From Corynebacterium sp. (GTDB lineage Bacteria > Actinomycetota > Actinomycetes > Mycobacteriales > Mycobacteriaceae), in NCBI RefSeq assembly GCF_030532715.1, contig NZ_JAUNKO010000004.1, positions 62,001 through 126,000 of the forward strand: 64,000 nucleotides of DNA. The letters run 5' to 3'. A program made the translations under genes and the position numbers. Of this stretch, positions 26,000 through 37,075 are shown piece after piece. Within the stretch, counting starts at the first letter, position 1. Every line of letters begins with the position of its first letter. The notes beneath the pieces were generated by a model. The model saw nothing but the letters and a program-made list of their open reading frames with translations. It did no database searches and was not told the DNA's origin.

Positions 26000-27415
26000 A
26001 TGCGCCCCCTTTATACAGTCCACCAGGTCCGTGCCGCCGAAGCCCCGCTGCTCGCCTCGCAGCAGCGCCCCGACGAGCTTATGCGTAAGGCCGCGCGAGA
26101 GGTCGCCCGCGTAGCCAAACAGATGCTGGATGATCATTATGGGCGAGTGTTGATTCTCGCTGGTTCGGGCGGCAACGGCGGAGACGCCCTCTACGCGGCC
26201 ACCGAACTGAAGGCCATTTCACTCGAGGCCATATTGATGGGCGGTCGCGTGCACCAGCCGGCGCTGGCCGCCTTTGAGGCCGCGGGAGGGGTGGTCGTGG
26301 AGAAGCCATTGGGGGAGTATGCGCTCGTCATTGACGGTATTACGGGCATTGGCGGGACCGGGGCGCTGCGAGACTGGGCGGCCGGAATCGTCGCAGAAAT
26401 CGACGCGCCGGTGTTGGCGGTGGACGTGCCTTCCGGGGTGGATGCGGATACCGGCGCTACGCACGGCGCCCACGTGCGGGCCCGCCGCACCATTACGTTT
26501 AGCGGACTGCGTTACGCACACGCGTTTGCTTCGGCGTGCGGTGAGGTGACCGTTGCAGATATTGGACTCCAGTTTGAACCGGCCGACGCATTTCTGTGGC
26601 ACGCGCTCAATGATTCATTCCCGCTGCGCCTCGAACCTGGCGAATCCGACGATAAATACACCGGTGGCGTTGTGGGTATTTGTGCGGGAAGCGAGCAATA
26701 CCCCGGTGCCGGCACATTGTGCGCCATGGCCGCCGTTCGCGCCACCCCCAGCATGGTTCGCGTTATTGGCTCCAGCTGCCCCGCGCCCGAGGTGGTGCCG
26801 CACGCAAGCATTGCCGAAGCCGCCCGCGTGCAAGCCTGGGTGTACGGCCCCGGACGCGGCGAGCGTGACGAACTCGCCGAACTGCTCTCCCGCCCAGAAC
26901 CACTCCTTATCGACGCCTCCGGGCTCACCGTCCTCGCCCGCGACAACGCCCTGCGTGAACAGCTGATCAACCGTAGGTTCGTCACGGTACTCACGCCACA
27001 CGTCGGCGAATTCGTGCAATTGGTCGAAGGTTTTCATCTGCCCGTCAACCTAGAAGATTGGGTGGGTGCTGCCCGCTCGCTCGCGGTGCATACCGGCGCC
27101 ACGGTGTTGCTGAAAGGCCGCCGCACTGTGATTACCGGCAGCACTGGCCCCAGCCACGTGGTGGATTTGGGCACCTCCTGGGCCGCCACCCCAGGTTCCG
27201 GCGACGCACTGTCCGGCTTGGCGGGCGCGTGGCTTGCTACGCCGCACTTGGAGGCGCTTGGCGCGGTGAATGTGATGACCCTGGCGGCCATGATCCACGG
27301 GCAAGCTGCGGAAATAGCCGCCAGAACCGAGTACGGGCATGCGCCAACCTCTGCCTCGCTTATCGTCGAGGCGATTCGGCCGGCTACTGCTCGAGTATGC
27401 TCTCCCGTTGCGTAA
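26000..27415 (+). CDS. nnrE/nnrD: bifunctional NAD(P)HX epimerase/ADP-dependent dehydratase
   Basis: 471 residues that repair hydrated NADH and NADPH. The N-terminal YjeF-type epimerase domain (about 1-205) has the Rossmann loop LAGSGGNGGD (Asn59 to Asp62) and VDVPSGVDADTG. The C-terminal kinase-fold dehydratase (about 210-465) has LTPHVGEF and the ATPGSGDALSG motif with catalytic Asp402. It precedes alr and tsaE, a common actinobacterial order. A diverged paralogue without either catalytic motif is encoded at 18263. The last 32 bases overlap an antisense microprotein gene. Confidence 0.92.
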   Translation: MRPLYTVHQVRAAEAPLLASQQRPDELMRKAAREVARVAKQMLDDHYGRVLILAGSGGNGGDALYAATELKAISLEAILMGGRVHQPALAAFEAAGGVVVEKPLGEYALVIDGITGIGGTGALRDWAAGIVAEIDAPVLAVDVPSGVDADTGATHGAHVRARRTITFSGLRYAHAFASACGEVTVADIGLQFEPADAFLWHALNDSFPLRLEPGESDDKYTGGVVGICAGSEQYPGAGTLCAMAAVRATPSMVRVIGSSCPAPEVVPHASIAEAARVQAWVYGPGRGERDELAELLSRPEPLLIDASGLTVLARDNALREQLINRRFVTVLTPHVGEFVQLVEGFHLPVNLEDWVGAARSLAVHTGATVLLKGRRTVITGSTGPSHVVDLGTSWAATPGSGDALSGLAGAWLATPHLEALGAVNVMTLAAMIHGQAAEIAARTEYGHAPTSASLIVEAIRPATARVCSPVA

Positions 27416-27500
27416 ACGCGAACGCCGCGAACCCGAGAAATGTTAGAAAAAACAACACCTGCGCGAAAGCAAGCAGTTCTTGGACACCGATCCTGGTCAT
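27384..27500 (-). CDS. 38-residue single-pass membrane microprotein
   Basis: A short open frame with a strong ribosome site (AAGGAG, eight bases before the ATG at 27500). The product has a polar start (MTRIGVQE), one membrane helix (LLAFAQVLFFLTFLGFAAFAF) and a charged tail (TQRESILEQ). It is divergent from alr and its 3' end is antisense to the end of nnrE/nnrD. Tail composition recalls small subunits of membrane complexes such as CydX or KdpF, but no match is claimed. Confidence rests on the ribosome site and the well-formed helix. Confidence 0.6.
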   Translation of the reverse strand: MTRIGVQELLAFAQVLFFLTFLGFAAFAFTQRESILEQ

Positions 27501-27599
27501 TGTTCTCACTCCTTGCCGTGGGTGATGGGGGATCCCCTGCGGGATACCTACTATTAAGCATATTGGATGACGTGTGCGCCAGTGGCAGAATGGGCAACC

Positions 27600-28700
27600 A
27601 TGAACTTGCTCACCACCACAATTGATTTGGATGCCATCGCGCACAATACCCGCCTGCTCAAACGTATGGCCGGTGGCGCGCAGTTGATGTGTGTGGTGAA
27701 GGCAGACGGTTATAACCACGGCGCGGCACCGGTGGCGGCGACGATGGCGGCGCACGGGGCGGACCAGTTCGGGGTGGCCACATTGGCGGAGGCGGTAGCG
27801 CTGCGCGAGGCTGGCATTACCCAGCCAATTCTGGCGTGGATGTGGCAGCCGGATCAGAACATCGAGGCGGCGCTGGAGGCGGGCATCGAGCTAGGCGTGC
27901 CCAGCTTGGCGCACATTCGCCGCCTCGCCGACGAGGGGGTTGTTGCGCGCGTTTCCTTGAAGCTGGACACGGCGATGAACCGTTCGGGCGTGGACCCTAC
28001 CGATTGGGACGCCGCGTTTTCCATGCTGGCGGCGGCCCCCAACCTCACCGTCACCGGCCTGTTTTCCCACTTCGCCTGCGCTGATGAGCCCGACAATCCG
28101 CTGAATAATCAGCAGATCGCCGCGATGAATCGGGCGATTAGCGCCGCCCGCGCCGCTGGTTTGGAGGTGCCTGTGAACCACTTGGCAAACTCCCCGGCGC
28201 TGCTCACCCGGCCCGATAGTTTCTTCGAAATGGTGCGCCCGGGTATTGCGGTATACGGCTGTAATCCCGTCCCCGGATTGGCCACGGAACTTCGCCCGGC
28301 CATGACGTGGGAGTCCCGCGTCACCGTGGTGAAGCCGATCCAGGCGGGTGAGGGCGTGAGCTACGGGCAAACGTGGCGCGCCCCCAGCGATGGGTTTACC
28401 GCGGTGGTGGCCTGCGGGTACGCCGATGGTTTGCCGCGTGCCATGCAGGGCGGACTGGAAGTGACCATTGGAGATTCCCGCTACCCGCAGGTGGGGCGCG
28501 TATGCATGGATCAAATCGTGGTGTGGTTAGGCGAGGGGGGCGCCCCGGAAGTCCACCCCGGCGACCGCGCCATTCTCTTCGGCCCCGGCACGGACGGAGA
28601 GATGACCGCCGACGATTTCGCGGCTGTGCTCGGCACCATCAACTACGAGGTGATTTGCAGCCCTCACGGTCGCACTACCCGCACATACCTGGGAGGATAA
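27600..28700 (+). CDS. alr: alanine racemase
   Basis: A 366-residue PLP enzyme converting L- to D-alanine for peptidoglycan. The PLP-binding lysine is Lys34 in MCVVKADGYNHGA, and the second-base tyrosine lies in GEGVSYGQTW. VCMDQIVV is also conserved. ATG 27600 gives the expected N-terminus (MNLLTTTIDLDAIAHN); a longer frame from 27567 lacks family similarity. It is followed immediately by tsaE, whose start lies one base past the alr stop codon. Confidence 0.97.
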   Translation: MNLLTTTIDLDAIAHNTRLLKRMAGGAQLMCVVKADGYNHGAAPVAATMAAHGADQFGVATLAEAVALREAGITQPILAWMWQPDQNIEAALEAGIELGVPSLAHIRRLADEGVVARVSLKLDTAMNRSGVDPTDWDAAFSMLAAAPNLTVTGLFSHFACADEPDNPLNNQQIAAMNRAISAARAAGLEVPVNHLANSPALLTRPDSFFEMVRPGIAVYGCNPVPGLATELRPAMTWESRVTVVKPIQAGEGVSYGQTWRAPSDGFTAVVACGYADGLPRAMQGGLEVTIGDSRYPQVGRVCMDQIVVWLGEGGAPEVHPGDRAILFGPGTDGEMTADDFAAVLGTINYEVICSPHGRTTRTYLGG

Positions 28701-29189
28701 ATGAAACGCCGCTTGGAAACCGCCGCCGATACGCAAGCCCTCGGCGAGGAACTGGGCCGTACCTTGCGTGCCGGTGACGTGGTGATTCTCGACGGCCCGC
28801 TTGGCGCCGGCAAAACCACCTTCACTCAGGGCGTCGCCCGCGGCCTGCATGTGCGTGGGCGGGTCACCTCGCCCACGTTTGTGATCGCACGCGAGCACCG
28901 TTCCACTGTGGGTGGGCCGCCGTTGATTCACGTGGATGCGTATCGGCTGCTTGAGCATGACGGCGACGCCCTCGGCGCCTTCGATGCCCTCGACCTTGAT
29001 TCCGAGCTTGCGGACGCCGTCGTGGTCGCCGAATGGGGCGGCGGGCTCGTGGAACGCATAGCCGACCGCTATCTTTTGGTCACGATTGATCGCGATACCG
29101 CCGTGGCGGAGGACCCCGCATCGGAGGCGCGGTATATTTCCTGGCGGTGGGTGGGGTCGGGGGCGTCGATAAGCCCCGATCGAGGGTAG
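28701..29189 (+). CDS. tsaE: tRNA t6A biosynthesis ATPase
   Basis: 162 residues. The P-loop LDGPLGAGKTTFTQG (about 30-45) and the conserved VTSPTFVI and HVDAYRL segments define TsaE, the ATPase that supports TsaB-TsaD in making threonylcarbamoyladenosine on tRNAs that read ANN codons. ATG 28701 follows GGAGGATAA and begins directly after alr. tsaB and tsaD are 1 kb downstream, separated by a cutinase gene. Confidence 0.95.
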   Translation: MKRRLETAADTQALGEELGRTLRAGDVVILDGPLGAGKTTFTQGVARGLHVRGRVTSPTFVIAREHRSTVGGPPLIHVDAYRLLEHDGDALGAFDALDLDSELADAVVVAEWGGGLVERIADRYLLVTIDRDTAVAEDPASEARYISWRWVGSGASISPDRG

Positions 29190-29318
29190 CTGCGCGCGTC
29201 TACTGCCAGGGGCTTCGAAACGTTGTGTGAGCTCAGCTGGTGCACGGCATTTCTTGGTTTGCGAGTGCAGGCATTTCGTTACCGGCGGATGTTGCGAGGC
29301 AACCATAAGCTCGACGCC

Positions 29319-30224
29319 ATGGGTATCACCACACGACGAATGCGCCGCATCACCACAGCCGTCGCGGCACTGATTCTTGGGGTCAGCCTCGGGGCTGGAG
29401 TGCCTTTCGCGGCAGCCCACACTGATGCGCACCCCGTTGAGCAGTCCGGCGCCGTATGCTCGCCGGTGGTGGTTATCGCCGCTCGCGGCAGCGGCGAACA
29501 GCGAGTCGTTCTCGGCGCGGACTACCCCAGCACTTGGAAGTTTGCGGTACCGGACCGGCAAGGTTGGGAGGGCAAAACGCTGTACGCGATGTACCGCCAC
29601 ATTGACGCCTACGCCCGCGCCACGGAAAATGCCGACCTGTTCGAGCAGGTGTCGTTGTTGCCGTTGGATCAGGAGTACCCAGCCGTGGCAGTCAATGGCT
29701 CCGACGATGGTTACGGCAGCATTCCGTTCGGCCGCGTGTACACAAGCTCCCGGCAGGGCACGGAAAGCGCGTTGCGCACCATTGCTGATTACGAGGCCAC
29801 CACCGGTTGCCACCCGAAATACTTGCTCAACGGCTACTCGCAGGGTGCGCTCGCGCTGCAAGGTATCGAGGTGGAGCTGGAACGGCGCGAACAGCTGGCG
29901 GGTGTGGTGTATTTGGGCACGCCCATTAAATTGCACAACGATCCCCGCAACCACATAATTGGCAAGGATTTGCACGGTGGGTTATTGGTTGCGGACCCCA
30001 ACCCGCCGTACCCGCCGGATTTGATTGCTTCTGGAAACCGCACCGAGTACTGCATCGCTACCGATCTCATCTGCAACTTCGTCGAACAGAACGGCGAGAA
30101 CTTTGTTGTGGCGTACGGTGGCGACCACAAGCACTACTTCCGGGGGCCGGCCTCCGAGCCCGCCGACCGCGATCAGGTCGCCGAGGATTTCCTGCGCTAC
30201 GTTCGTGCGGCCGTGGCGCGCTAG
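29319..30224 (+). CDS. secreted cutinase-family serine esterase
   Basis: About 301 residues with a signal peptide (RRITTAVAALILGVSLG, cut near AAA-H at about 30). The cutinase/alpha-beta hydrolase core shows VVVIAARGSGEQ, the nucleophile motif GYSQGA with Ser174, and a late GGDHKHYF that likely supplies the catalytic His. Two cysteine pairs are visible (CSPV with CHPK; CIATDLIC), as in mycobacterial Culp proteins, which act on mycolates or lipid esters outside the membrane. The start is not certain: ATG 29319, 29340 or 29289. It sits between tsaE and tsaB. Confidence 0.88.
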   Translation: MGITTRRMRRITTAVAALILGVSLGAGVPFAAAHTDAHPVEQSGAVCSPVVVIAARGSGEQRVVLGADYPSTWKFAVPDRQGWEGKTLYAMYRHIDAYARATENADLFEQVSLLPLDQEYPAVAVNGSDDGYGSIPFGRVYTSSRQGTESALRTIADYEATTGCHPKYLLNGYSQGALALQGIEVELERREQLAGVVYLGTPIKLHNDPRNHIIGKDLHGGLLVADPNPPYPPDLIASGNRTEYCIATDLICNFVEQNGENFVVAYGGDHKHYFRGPASEPADRDQVAEDFLRYVRAAVAR

Positions 30225-30234
30225 GCTGTTACCC

Positions 30235-30882
30235 GTGCTTGTGTTAGCCATTGATACTTCGACGCCAACCGTTGTTGCTGGCTTGGTGCGCGACGGCGCA
30301 ACGTTGGCGCAGCGCATCGCGCCGGATTGCCGGCACCATAATGAGACGCTGGTCCCTGCGATTCAGCAGTGCCTGGACGAGGCGGGCGTGGGGTTTGCGC
30401 AGCTTGATGCGGTTGTTGTGGGCTGTGGGCCGGGCCCGTTTACCGGTTTGCGCGTAGGCATGGCAACTGGCGCGGCGCTTGCTGACGCCTTGCGTATCCC
30501 CGCGTTCGGCGTGTGCTCCCTCGATGCGATCGCCCAGGGTATCGACGCCGCGTCGGTGCTGGTGACCACGGACGCGCGGCGTCGAGAAGTGTATTGGGCC
30601 CGATATGAGCAGGGCAGGCGCGTGGCTGGCCCAGCGGTCGCCGCCCCGAATCTACTTTTGGAACCCGCCGAGGTGGTGAACGCCCCTGCGCATCTTGCCG
30701 GCGCGATCCCCGCCGTCGGCGCGCGTGTGGATAGCCATCCGACGCCTGCGACTCTTGTCGCCGCGGTCGACTTTGCCGCCCCGCCCGCGCCGTTGGTCCC
30801 CCTGTACTTACGCCGCCCCGACGCGAAAGAACCGAAAGCAAAGCCGAAGAGTCCTGCGGTCCCCGACGTGGTGATTGACTAG
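30235..30882 (+). CDS. tsaB: tRNA t6A biosynthesis protein TsaB
   Basis: 215 residues. The ASKHA-fold start VLVLAIDTSTPTVVAGL and the GPGPFTGLRVGMATG motif (about 65-80) identify TsaB, the partner that dimerises with TsaD. GTG 30235 gives the conserved N-terminus; GTG 30241 is an alternative. Its stop (TAG, 30880-30882) shares its last base with the rimI start codon. Confidence 0.95.
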   Translation: MLVLAIDTSTPTVVAGLVRDGATLAQRIAPDCRHHNETLVPAIQQCLDEAGVGFAQLDAVVVGCGPGPFTGLRVGMATGAALADALRIPAFGVCSLDAIAQGIDAASVLVTTDARRREVYWARYEQGRRVAGPAVAAPNLLLEPAEVVNAPAHLAGAIPAVGARVDSHPTPATLVAAVDFAAPPAPLVPLYLRRPDAKEPKAKPKSPAVPDVVID

Positions 30883-31334
30883 TGCACATCCGCCGGTTGA
30901 CCGAAGACGATGCGCCCGCGTGTGCAGCCTGGGAGCAGGTGCTCTTCCCGGGCGACGACCCTTGGCCCGCGGCCGCATTTCGCGCGGAAATCGCTAGCCC
31001 TTTCAACTTCTATATCGGCCTGTTCGATCCCGAACTGGTTGGCTATGCGGGGCTTGCCATGCTGGGCCCGTCCGGCAGCCCGGAATTTGAAATCCACACG
31101 ATCGGCGTCAGCCCGCAGCGCCAAGGGCAGGGCCTGGGTCGGGCGCTCATGGACCAGCTCGTCGCAGCCGCCGACAGCTACGGTGGGCCGATCTTCTTGG
31201 AGGTGCGTACCGATAACGCGCCCGCCATTGGGTTGTACGAGGCGTATGGGTTTACTATCACCGGGGTTCGGAAAAACTACTACCACCCATCGGGCGCGGA
31301 CGCGTACACGATGATGCGGGAAGGGCGAAAATGA
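30882..31334 (+). CDS. rimI: ribosomal protein S18-alanine N-acetyltransferase-like GNAT
   Basis: A 150-residue GNAT acetyltransferase. It has the acetyl-CoA loop [15 protein letters not shown] and [19 protein letters not shown], both typical of RimI. GTG 30882 overlaps the tsaB stop; its own stop overlaps the tsaD start (ATGA), so tsaB-rimI-tsaD form a tightly coupled operon, the usual order. Confidence 0.93.
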   Translation: MHIRRLTEDDAPACAAWEQVLFPGDDPWPAAAFRAEIASPFNFYIGLFDPELVGYAGLAMLGPSGSPEFEIHTIGVSPQRQGQGLGRALMDQLVAAADSYGGPIFLEVRTDNAPAIGLYEAYGFTITGVRKNYYHPSGADAYTMMREGRK

Positions 31335-32371
31335 ACAGCGCAATAATTCTCGGTGTCGAATCTTCTTGCGACGAAACCGGGGTGGGGATCGTCCGCGTTA
31401 CCTACGGCGATGGTGCCCCTTGCTACGAGATCCTTGCCGACGTCGTAGCAAGCTCCATGGAACAGCATGCGCGTTTCGGTGGTGTCGTCCCGGAAATCGC
31501 TTCGCGCGCCCACCTTGAATCCATTGTTCCCGTGATGCGCGCCGCCCTTGCCGAGGCCGGGATCGAACGCCCAGATGCAGTGGCCGCCACGATTGGCCCT
31601 GGGTTGGCCGGCGCCTTGCTCGTCGGCGCGAGTGCCGCAAAAGCCTACGCCGCGGCGTGGGGCGTCCCATTCTACGGCGTCAACCACCTTGGCGGTCACG
31701 TCGCAGTGGCCGCGTTAGAAGGTGACGCGTTGGCGCATGCCGTGGCGTTGTTGGTTTCCGGCGGACACACCCAACTCCTTGAGGTTCGCGGCGCTGAGCT
31801 GCGGGAACTTGGCTCTACGCTGGACGACGCCGCGGGCGAAGCCTACGACAAAGTCGCCCGCCTGCTGCGCCTGGGGTACCCGGGCGGCCCGGTGGTGGAT
31901 AAGCTTGCGCGCCGCGGTTCTGTAACCATCGATTTTCCGCGCGGGTTGATGAAGAAATCCGATTCCCGTTATGACTTTTCCTTCTCCGGGCTGAAAACCG
32001 CCGTCGCCCGATACGTGGAAGCCGCCGAACGCGCGGGCGAAATCATCTGCGTTGAGGATGTGTGCGCGTCCTTCCAAGAGGCGGTGTGCGACGTGCTCAC
32101 CCGTAAGGCCATTCGGGCGTGCCAAGATGTTGGCGCGCCCGAGCTGTTGTTGGGTGGCGGGGTGGCCGCGAACGCGCGGCTTCGGGAACTGGCGGCGGAA
32201 CGCTGCGCGGCGGCGGGAATTACCTTGCGGGTGCCATCGATGAAACTATGCACCGACAATGGCGTGATGATCGCGGCATTCGCTGCGCAACTCATCGCGG
32301 CTGGGGCCGCCCCGTCAGCGCTGACTATCGGTTGCGACCCCGCCCTCGAAGTGGAAACCGGCCAACTGTAG
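31331..32371 (+). CDS. tsaD: tRNA N6-adenosine threonylcarbamoyltransferase
   Basis: 346 residues. The N-terminal [12 protein letters not shown], the metal-binding pair in NHLGGHV, and [10 protein letters not shown] are diagnostic of TsaD (Kae1/Gcp), which transfers the threonylcarbamoyl group to A37 of tRNA. ATG 31331 overlaps the rimI stop. Full length. Confidence 0.97.
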   Translation: MNSAIILGVESSCDETGVGIVRVTYGDGAPCYEILADVVASSMEQHARFGGVVPEIASRAHLESIVPVMRAALAEAGIERPDAVAATIGPGLAGALLVGASAAKAYAAAWGVPFYGVNHLGGHVAVAALEGDALAHAVALLVSGGHTQLLEVRGAELRELGSTLDDAAGEAYDKVARLLRLGYPGGPVVDKLARRGSVTIDFPRGLMKKSDSRYDFSFSGLKTAVARYVEAAERAGEIICVEDVCASFQEAVCDVLTRKAIRACQDVGAPELLLGGGVAANARLRELAAERCAAAGITLRVPSMKLCTDNGVMIAAFAAQLIAAGAAPSALTIGCDPALEVETGQL

Positions 32372-32384
32372 TGCGCGTGCCCGG

Positions 32385-33206
32385 CTAGCAGCAGTCCCAC
32401 GTGTAGAACACGTTGTCAAAATTAAGGGCGGCGAGGTCGGCGGGATGGATAAAGAAATTGGCTACGCCGGCGTCGCCAAACATCATGCTCACCGGACCAT
32501 CTTCAGGGGTCTCCGTATCCAGTTGCAGCAGCAATCGGTAGTCGTCGAGCCCCTTTTCATATAGTCGCGGATCTTCTTGGGTGAAATACGCCCAACCCCC
32601 GCCGAAGATGGTGTTGCTGGGGTTGAGTTCAAAGATTTCGTAGCGCTCGGAATCGTCGTCATTGTTGGGGTCGTTCAACCCGTCGGGAAGCTCCAAGTTT
32701 TCCGTCTCAATATCGCAGCCAGTAGGGAATTGATCAAACAATTGCCCGGTGACTTCGAAATACCCGTCCCATATCGCGTCCGTCTGATCTGCGATGGTGC
32801 CGTGCAGTCGACCGTGCGCAAGCTCAGCCGCCGGAATGTAGCGCACTACGTGATTTGGCGTGCTGGTGATGCCGTAGCAATCGTCATTGCCATGAAAGAA
32901 CTGCAATAAACCCTCGGTGGGATACCCCTCGCGCGCGGGTAGTTCCGCCATATTCAGCTGCGCCATATGCATCATGGGTTTGCCCTGCGAATCCACCGGC
33001 CACGGAAAATTATCCGTGACTAACGCGGGCCCGCCAATACGCGAGCCCGCGGGGCTTTTGGAAAGATAGCCAGGGAATTTATCGCCGTGCACAATCACGG
33101 GGCGCAACTTCAGGATGGTGGTGCGCCGCGTGTTTTCCTCGAGGAACTTGCGGTATCGTGCGAATTTTTCTGGGATTTCCGGGCGAAGGATGTTCATACT
33201 GGTCAT
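32385..33206 (-). CDS. DUF1963 (YwqG-like) protein 1
   Basis: 273 residues, acidic and soluble. Features of DUF1963 are SRIGGPALVT with a following NFPWP, the strand HMAQLNMAELP, EGLLQFFHGND, and the C-terminal IFGGGWAYFTQEDPR and LLQLDTE segments. It is a paralogue of the adjacent gene at 33285, with the same order of motifs, and both end in a WDC tripeptide. Function of the family is not known. Convergent with tsaD. Confidence 0.85.
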   Translation of the reverse strand: MTSMNILRPEIPEKFARYRKFLEENTRRTTILKLRPVIVHGDKFPGYLSKSPAGSRIGGPALVTDNFPWPVDSQGKPMMHMAQLNMAELPAREGYPTEGLLQFFHGNDDCYGITSTPNHVVRYIPAAELAHGRLHGTIADQTDAIWDGYFEVTGQLFDQFPTGCDIETENLELPDGLNDPNNDDDSERYEIFELNPSNTIFGGGWAYFTQEDPRLYEKGLDDYRLLLQLDTETPEDGPVSMMFGDAGVANFFIHPADLAALNFDNVFYTWDCC

Positions 33207-33284
33207 ATCGAGTACTTTACGTGCCTGCCTGCACCACCGAATCGGCTCCTTGCCATGAGCGAACTACTGTTCAGTACGAGCGCA

Positions 33285-34121
33285 TCAATAACAGTCCCAG
33301 TAGTAGGCGACGTTGCTGAAGTCCCATCGTTCGAGGTCTTCGGGCCGGATAAAGAAGTTGGCGAATCCACTGTCGCCCCACTGGATGCGGGGTTTGTTTT
33401 TGGGCCCTCGGCTCGACCGGATTTGCAGTAACACTTTGGAGTGGAAGCTGAATCCGGCGCGGTCTTGTTGCGCGAATGCGGCCCATCCGCCGCCGAAGAT
33501 GGCGGGCGGGCCCATGTGGGCCAGCGCGGGGGTCTCATTGATGAGGGTCTCGCCGTCAGGCGTGAAATAGTCCAGGCTGCTCATGAAGGACTCGTCTTTG
33601 CTGGTGGGGTATTGGTCGAATGGCACGGCCCGGAGGTCAAAGAATCCGTTTTCGATCGCCTTGCATTGGGTTTTCAGTCCGCCAAGGAGTTGCCCGTTGA
33701 TGTATTCCTGCACGGGAATGTAGCGCACACATTGGTTGTGCGGGTTGGTGTAGGTGCCGCGCGTGAAGTCTTCATCGTCGATGCCGAAGTACCCGTGGTC
33801 GCCGATAAAAAACTGGAGGAGTCCTTCGTTGCGGAAGCCCTCCAATACGGGCATTTCGGAGAGGTTGATTTGGGCGACGAAGAGCATGCGCCGCCCGTGG
33901 CGATCACGTGGCCAGGGGTTTTGTTGGGTGATAAAGGCCGCGCCACCGATCCGCGACCCGGTGGGGTTGTCTACGATGCGTTTGGGAATGTGGTTGGGAT
34001 TTCGCACGGTCATGCCGTGGAGGAACAGGCCTGCGACTCGCCGTGCGCGGGCGTCGAGAAAGTCTTGGTAGGGGGCGAGTACGTCGGGGAGTTGGAGTTT
34101 TAATGCTTCATCTGTGCTCAT
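33285..34121 (-). CDS. DUF1963 (YwqG-like) protein 2
   Basis: 278 residues. It shares with its neighbour SRIGGAAFIT, WPRDRHG, FVAQINLSEMP, EGLLQFFIGDHGYFG, IFGGGWAAFAQQD and the YYWDC end. The tandem arrangement and shared C-terminus point to a local duplication. ATG 34121 (MSTDEALK) was chosen; a longer frame adds a low-complexity stretch that would enter the groES regulatory region. Function unknown. Confidence 0.85.
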   Translation of the reverse strand: MSTDEALKLQLPDVLAPYQDFLDARARRVAGLFLHGMTVRNPNHIPKRIVDNPTGSRIGGAAFITQQNPWPRDRHGRRMLFVAQINLSEMPVLEGFRNEGLLQFFIGDHGYFGIDDEDFTRGTYTNPHNQCVRYIPVQEYINGQLLGGLKTQCKAIENGFFDLRAVPFDQYPTSKDESFMSSLDYFTPDGETLINETPALAHMGPPAIFGGGWAAFAQQDRAGFSFHSKVLLQIRSSRGPKNKPRIQWGDSGFANFFIRPEDLERWDFSNVAYYWDCY

Positions 34122-34194
34122 GATGCCCACGGTACTGGGATTATTGGTGTGAGATTGGGGCAAACACCCCCGCTGGAGTTGACAACTGCGCCGC

Positions 34195-34224
34195 CTTGAA
34201 GGCTGGCACTCGCGCGGGTAGAGT
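34195..34224 (+). promoter_or_regulatory. groES promoter overlapping CIRCE
   Basis: TTGAAG (34195-34200), 18-base spacer, TAGAGT (34219-34224). The -10 box lies within the CIRCE element, so HrcA binding would block polymerase. The leader is about 100 bases. Confidence 0.6.
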
Positions 34225-34229
34225 GCTAA
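34203..34229 (+). promoter_or_regulatory. CIRCE element (HrcA operator)
   Basis: CTGGCACTC, nine bases, GAGTGCTAA: the right half is a perfect match and the left half differs from TTAGCACTC at two positions. CIRCE is bound by the heat-shock repressor HrcA; hrcA itself is not in this window. Confidence 0.93.
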
Positions 34230-34330
34230 TGAGGTTGTCTGACACACACAGTTGTTCACCCGCGACGACGGCTGTGCTGGGAGTTGCAACCGGCACATAT
34301 TCAACTGCTTTCACAATGGAGGAATTCATC

Positions 34331-36252
<1,922 letters not shown>

Positions 36253-36267
36253 TTGATATTTCCCACA

Positions 36268-36337
36268 CGAAACCCACTACTTTTGTAAACCTCACTACAG
36301 TTAGGTTGATCAAAGGTCGGTGGGTTTTCGTGTTTTT
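36268..36337 (+). terminator. long stem-loop terminator after groEL1
   Basis: Outer arm CGAAACCCAC with GTGGGTTTTCG, then inner pairings CTTTTG with CAAAGG and AACCT with AGGTT, followed by TGTTTTT. Three stacked helices separated by small internal loops. Confidence 0.75.
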
Positions 36338-36505
36338 GGAGTCGTTCGCGCCGGGATACTATGTGTGTTGTGTGCTACTTATACAGCGCGCGCTGGGGCT
36401 TTACACCTTGCGGGAACCTGAGACGCGTTCGTTAACTTTTCGCGGTACGATTGGACGTTGTTATATGCCAGTTGGCATCGCATGAACGAAGGAAGGGGTT
36501 CGCCG

Positions 36506-37075
36506 GTGAGTGAGTTTGAGGCTGAGCTTGCTGAGCTTGTGCCACTTGCTGCTGATGGTGACCGGAGGGCCCTGCAAAGAATCATGCAGATCATCCACCC
36601 TCAAGTGCTGCGATATTGTCGCGCGCGGCTCGGGGGTGGGCGTCATCCCACCGCCGACGACGTCGCCCAGGAGATCTGCTTGGCAGTGTCCACATCCGTT
36701 GCTTCCTATGTGGACCGTGGACGGCCATTTATGGCGTTTGTATACGGGATCGCATCCAACAAGGTTGCTGACGCGCACCGAAGTTTCCATAGAGATTTGT
36801 CTAACCCAACTGAAGAGCTCCCTGAGCAATCGGTTGAGCACGACACACCTGAGGAATATGCGCTGGTCAGCGATGGGAGTAACAGAGTACGCCATCTTCT
36901 CGATGGTTTAAGTGATAAGGCTCGTGACATTATTATTTTGCGAGTATTTGTCGGACTATCTGCAGAAGAAACTGCGGATATTGTTGGAAGTACCCCTGGC
37001 GCAGTTCGGGTGGCGCAACACCGTGCCCTCGGAGCGCTGCGGAAGCAATTGGAAAACGTGGGAGAGCGTAGATGA
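36506..37075 (+). CDS. sigD: RNA polymerase sigma factor SigD (ECF type)
   Basis: 189 residues. Region 2 includes HPTADDVAQEICLAVST and the -10 recognition segment; region 4 has GLSAEETADIVGSTPGAVRVAQHRAL, the helix-turn-helix for the -35. SigD in Corynebacterium and Mycobacterium controls cell-envelope (mycolate) genes. GTG 36506 follows GGAAGGGG and is preferred to ATG 36482, which lacks a ribosome site. The stop overlaps the rsdA start (ATGA), so factor and anti-factor are made together. Confidence 0.93.
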   Translation: MSEFEAELAELVPLAADGDRRALQRIMQIIHPQVLRYCRARLGGGRHPTADDVAQEICLAVSTSVASYVDRGRPFMAFVYGIASNKVADAHRSFHRDLSNPTEELPEQSVEHDTPEEYALVSDGSNRVRHLLDGLSDKARDIIILRVFVGLSAEETADIVGSTPGAVRVAQHRALGALRKQLENVGERR

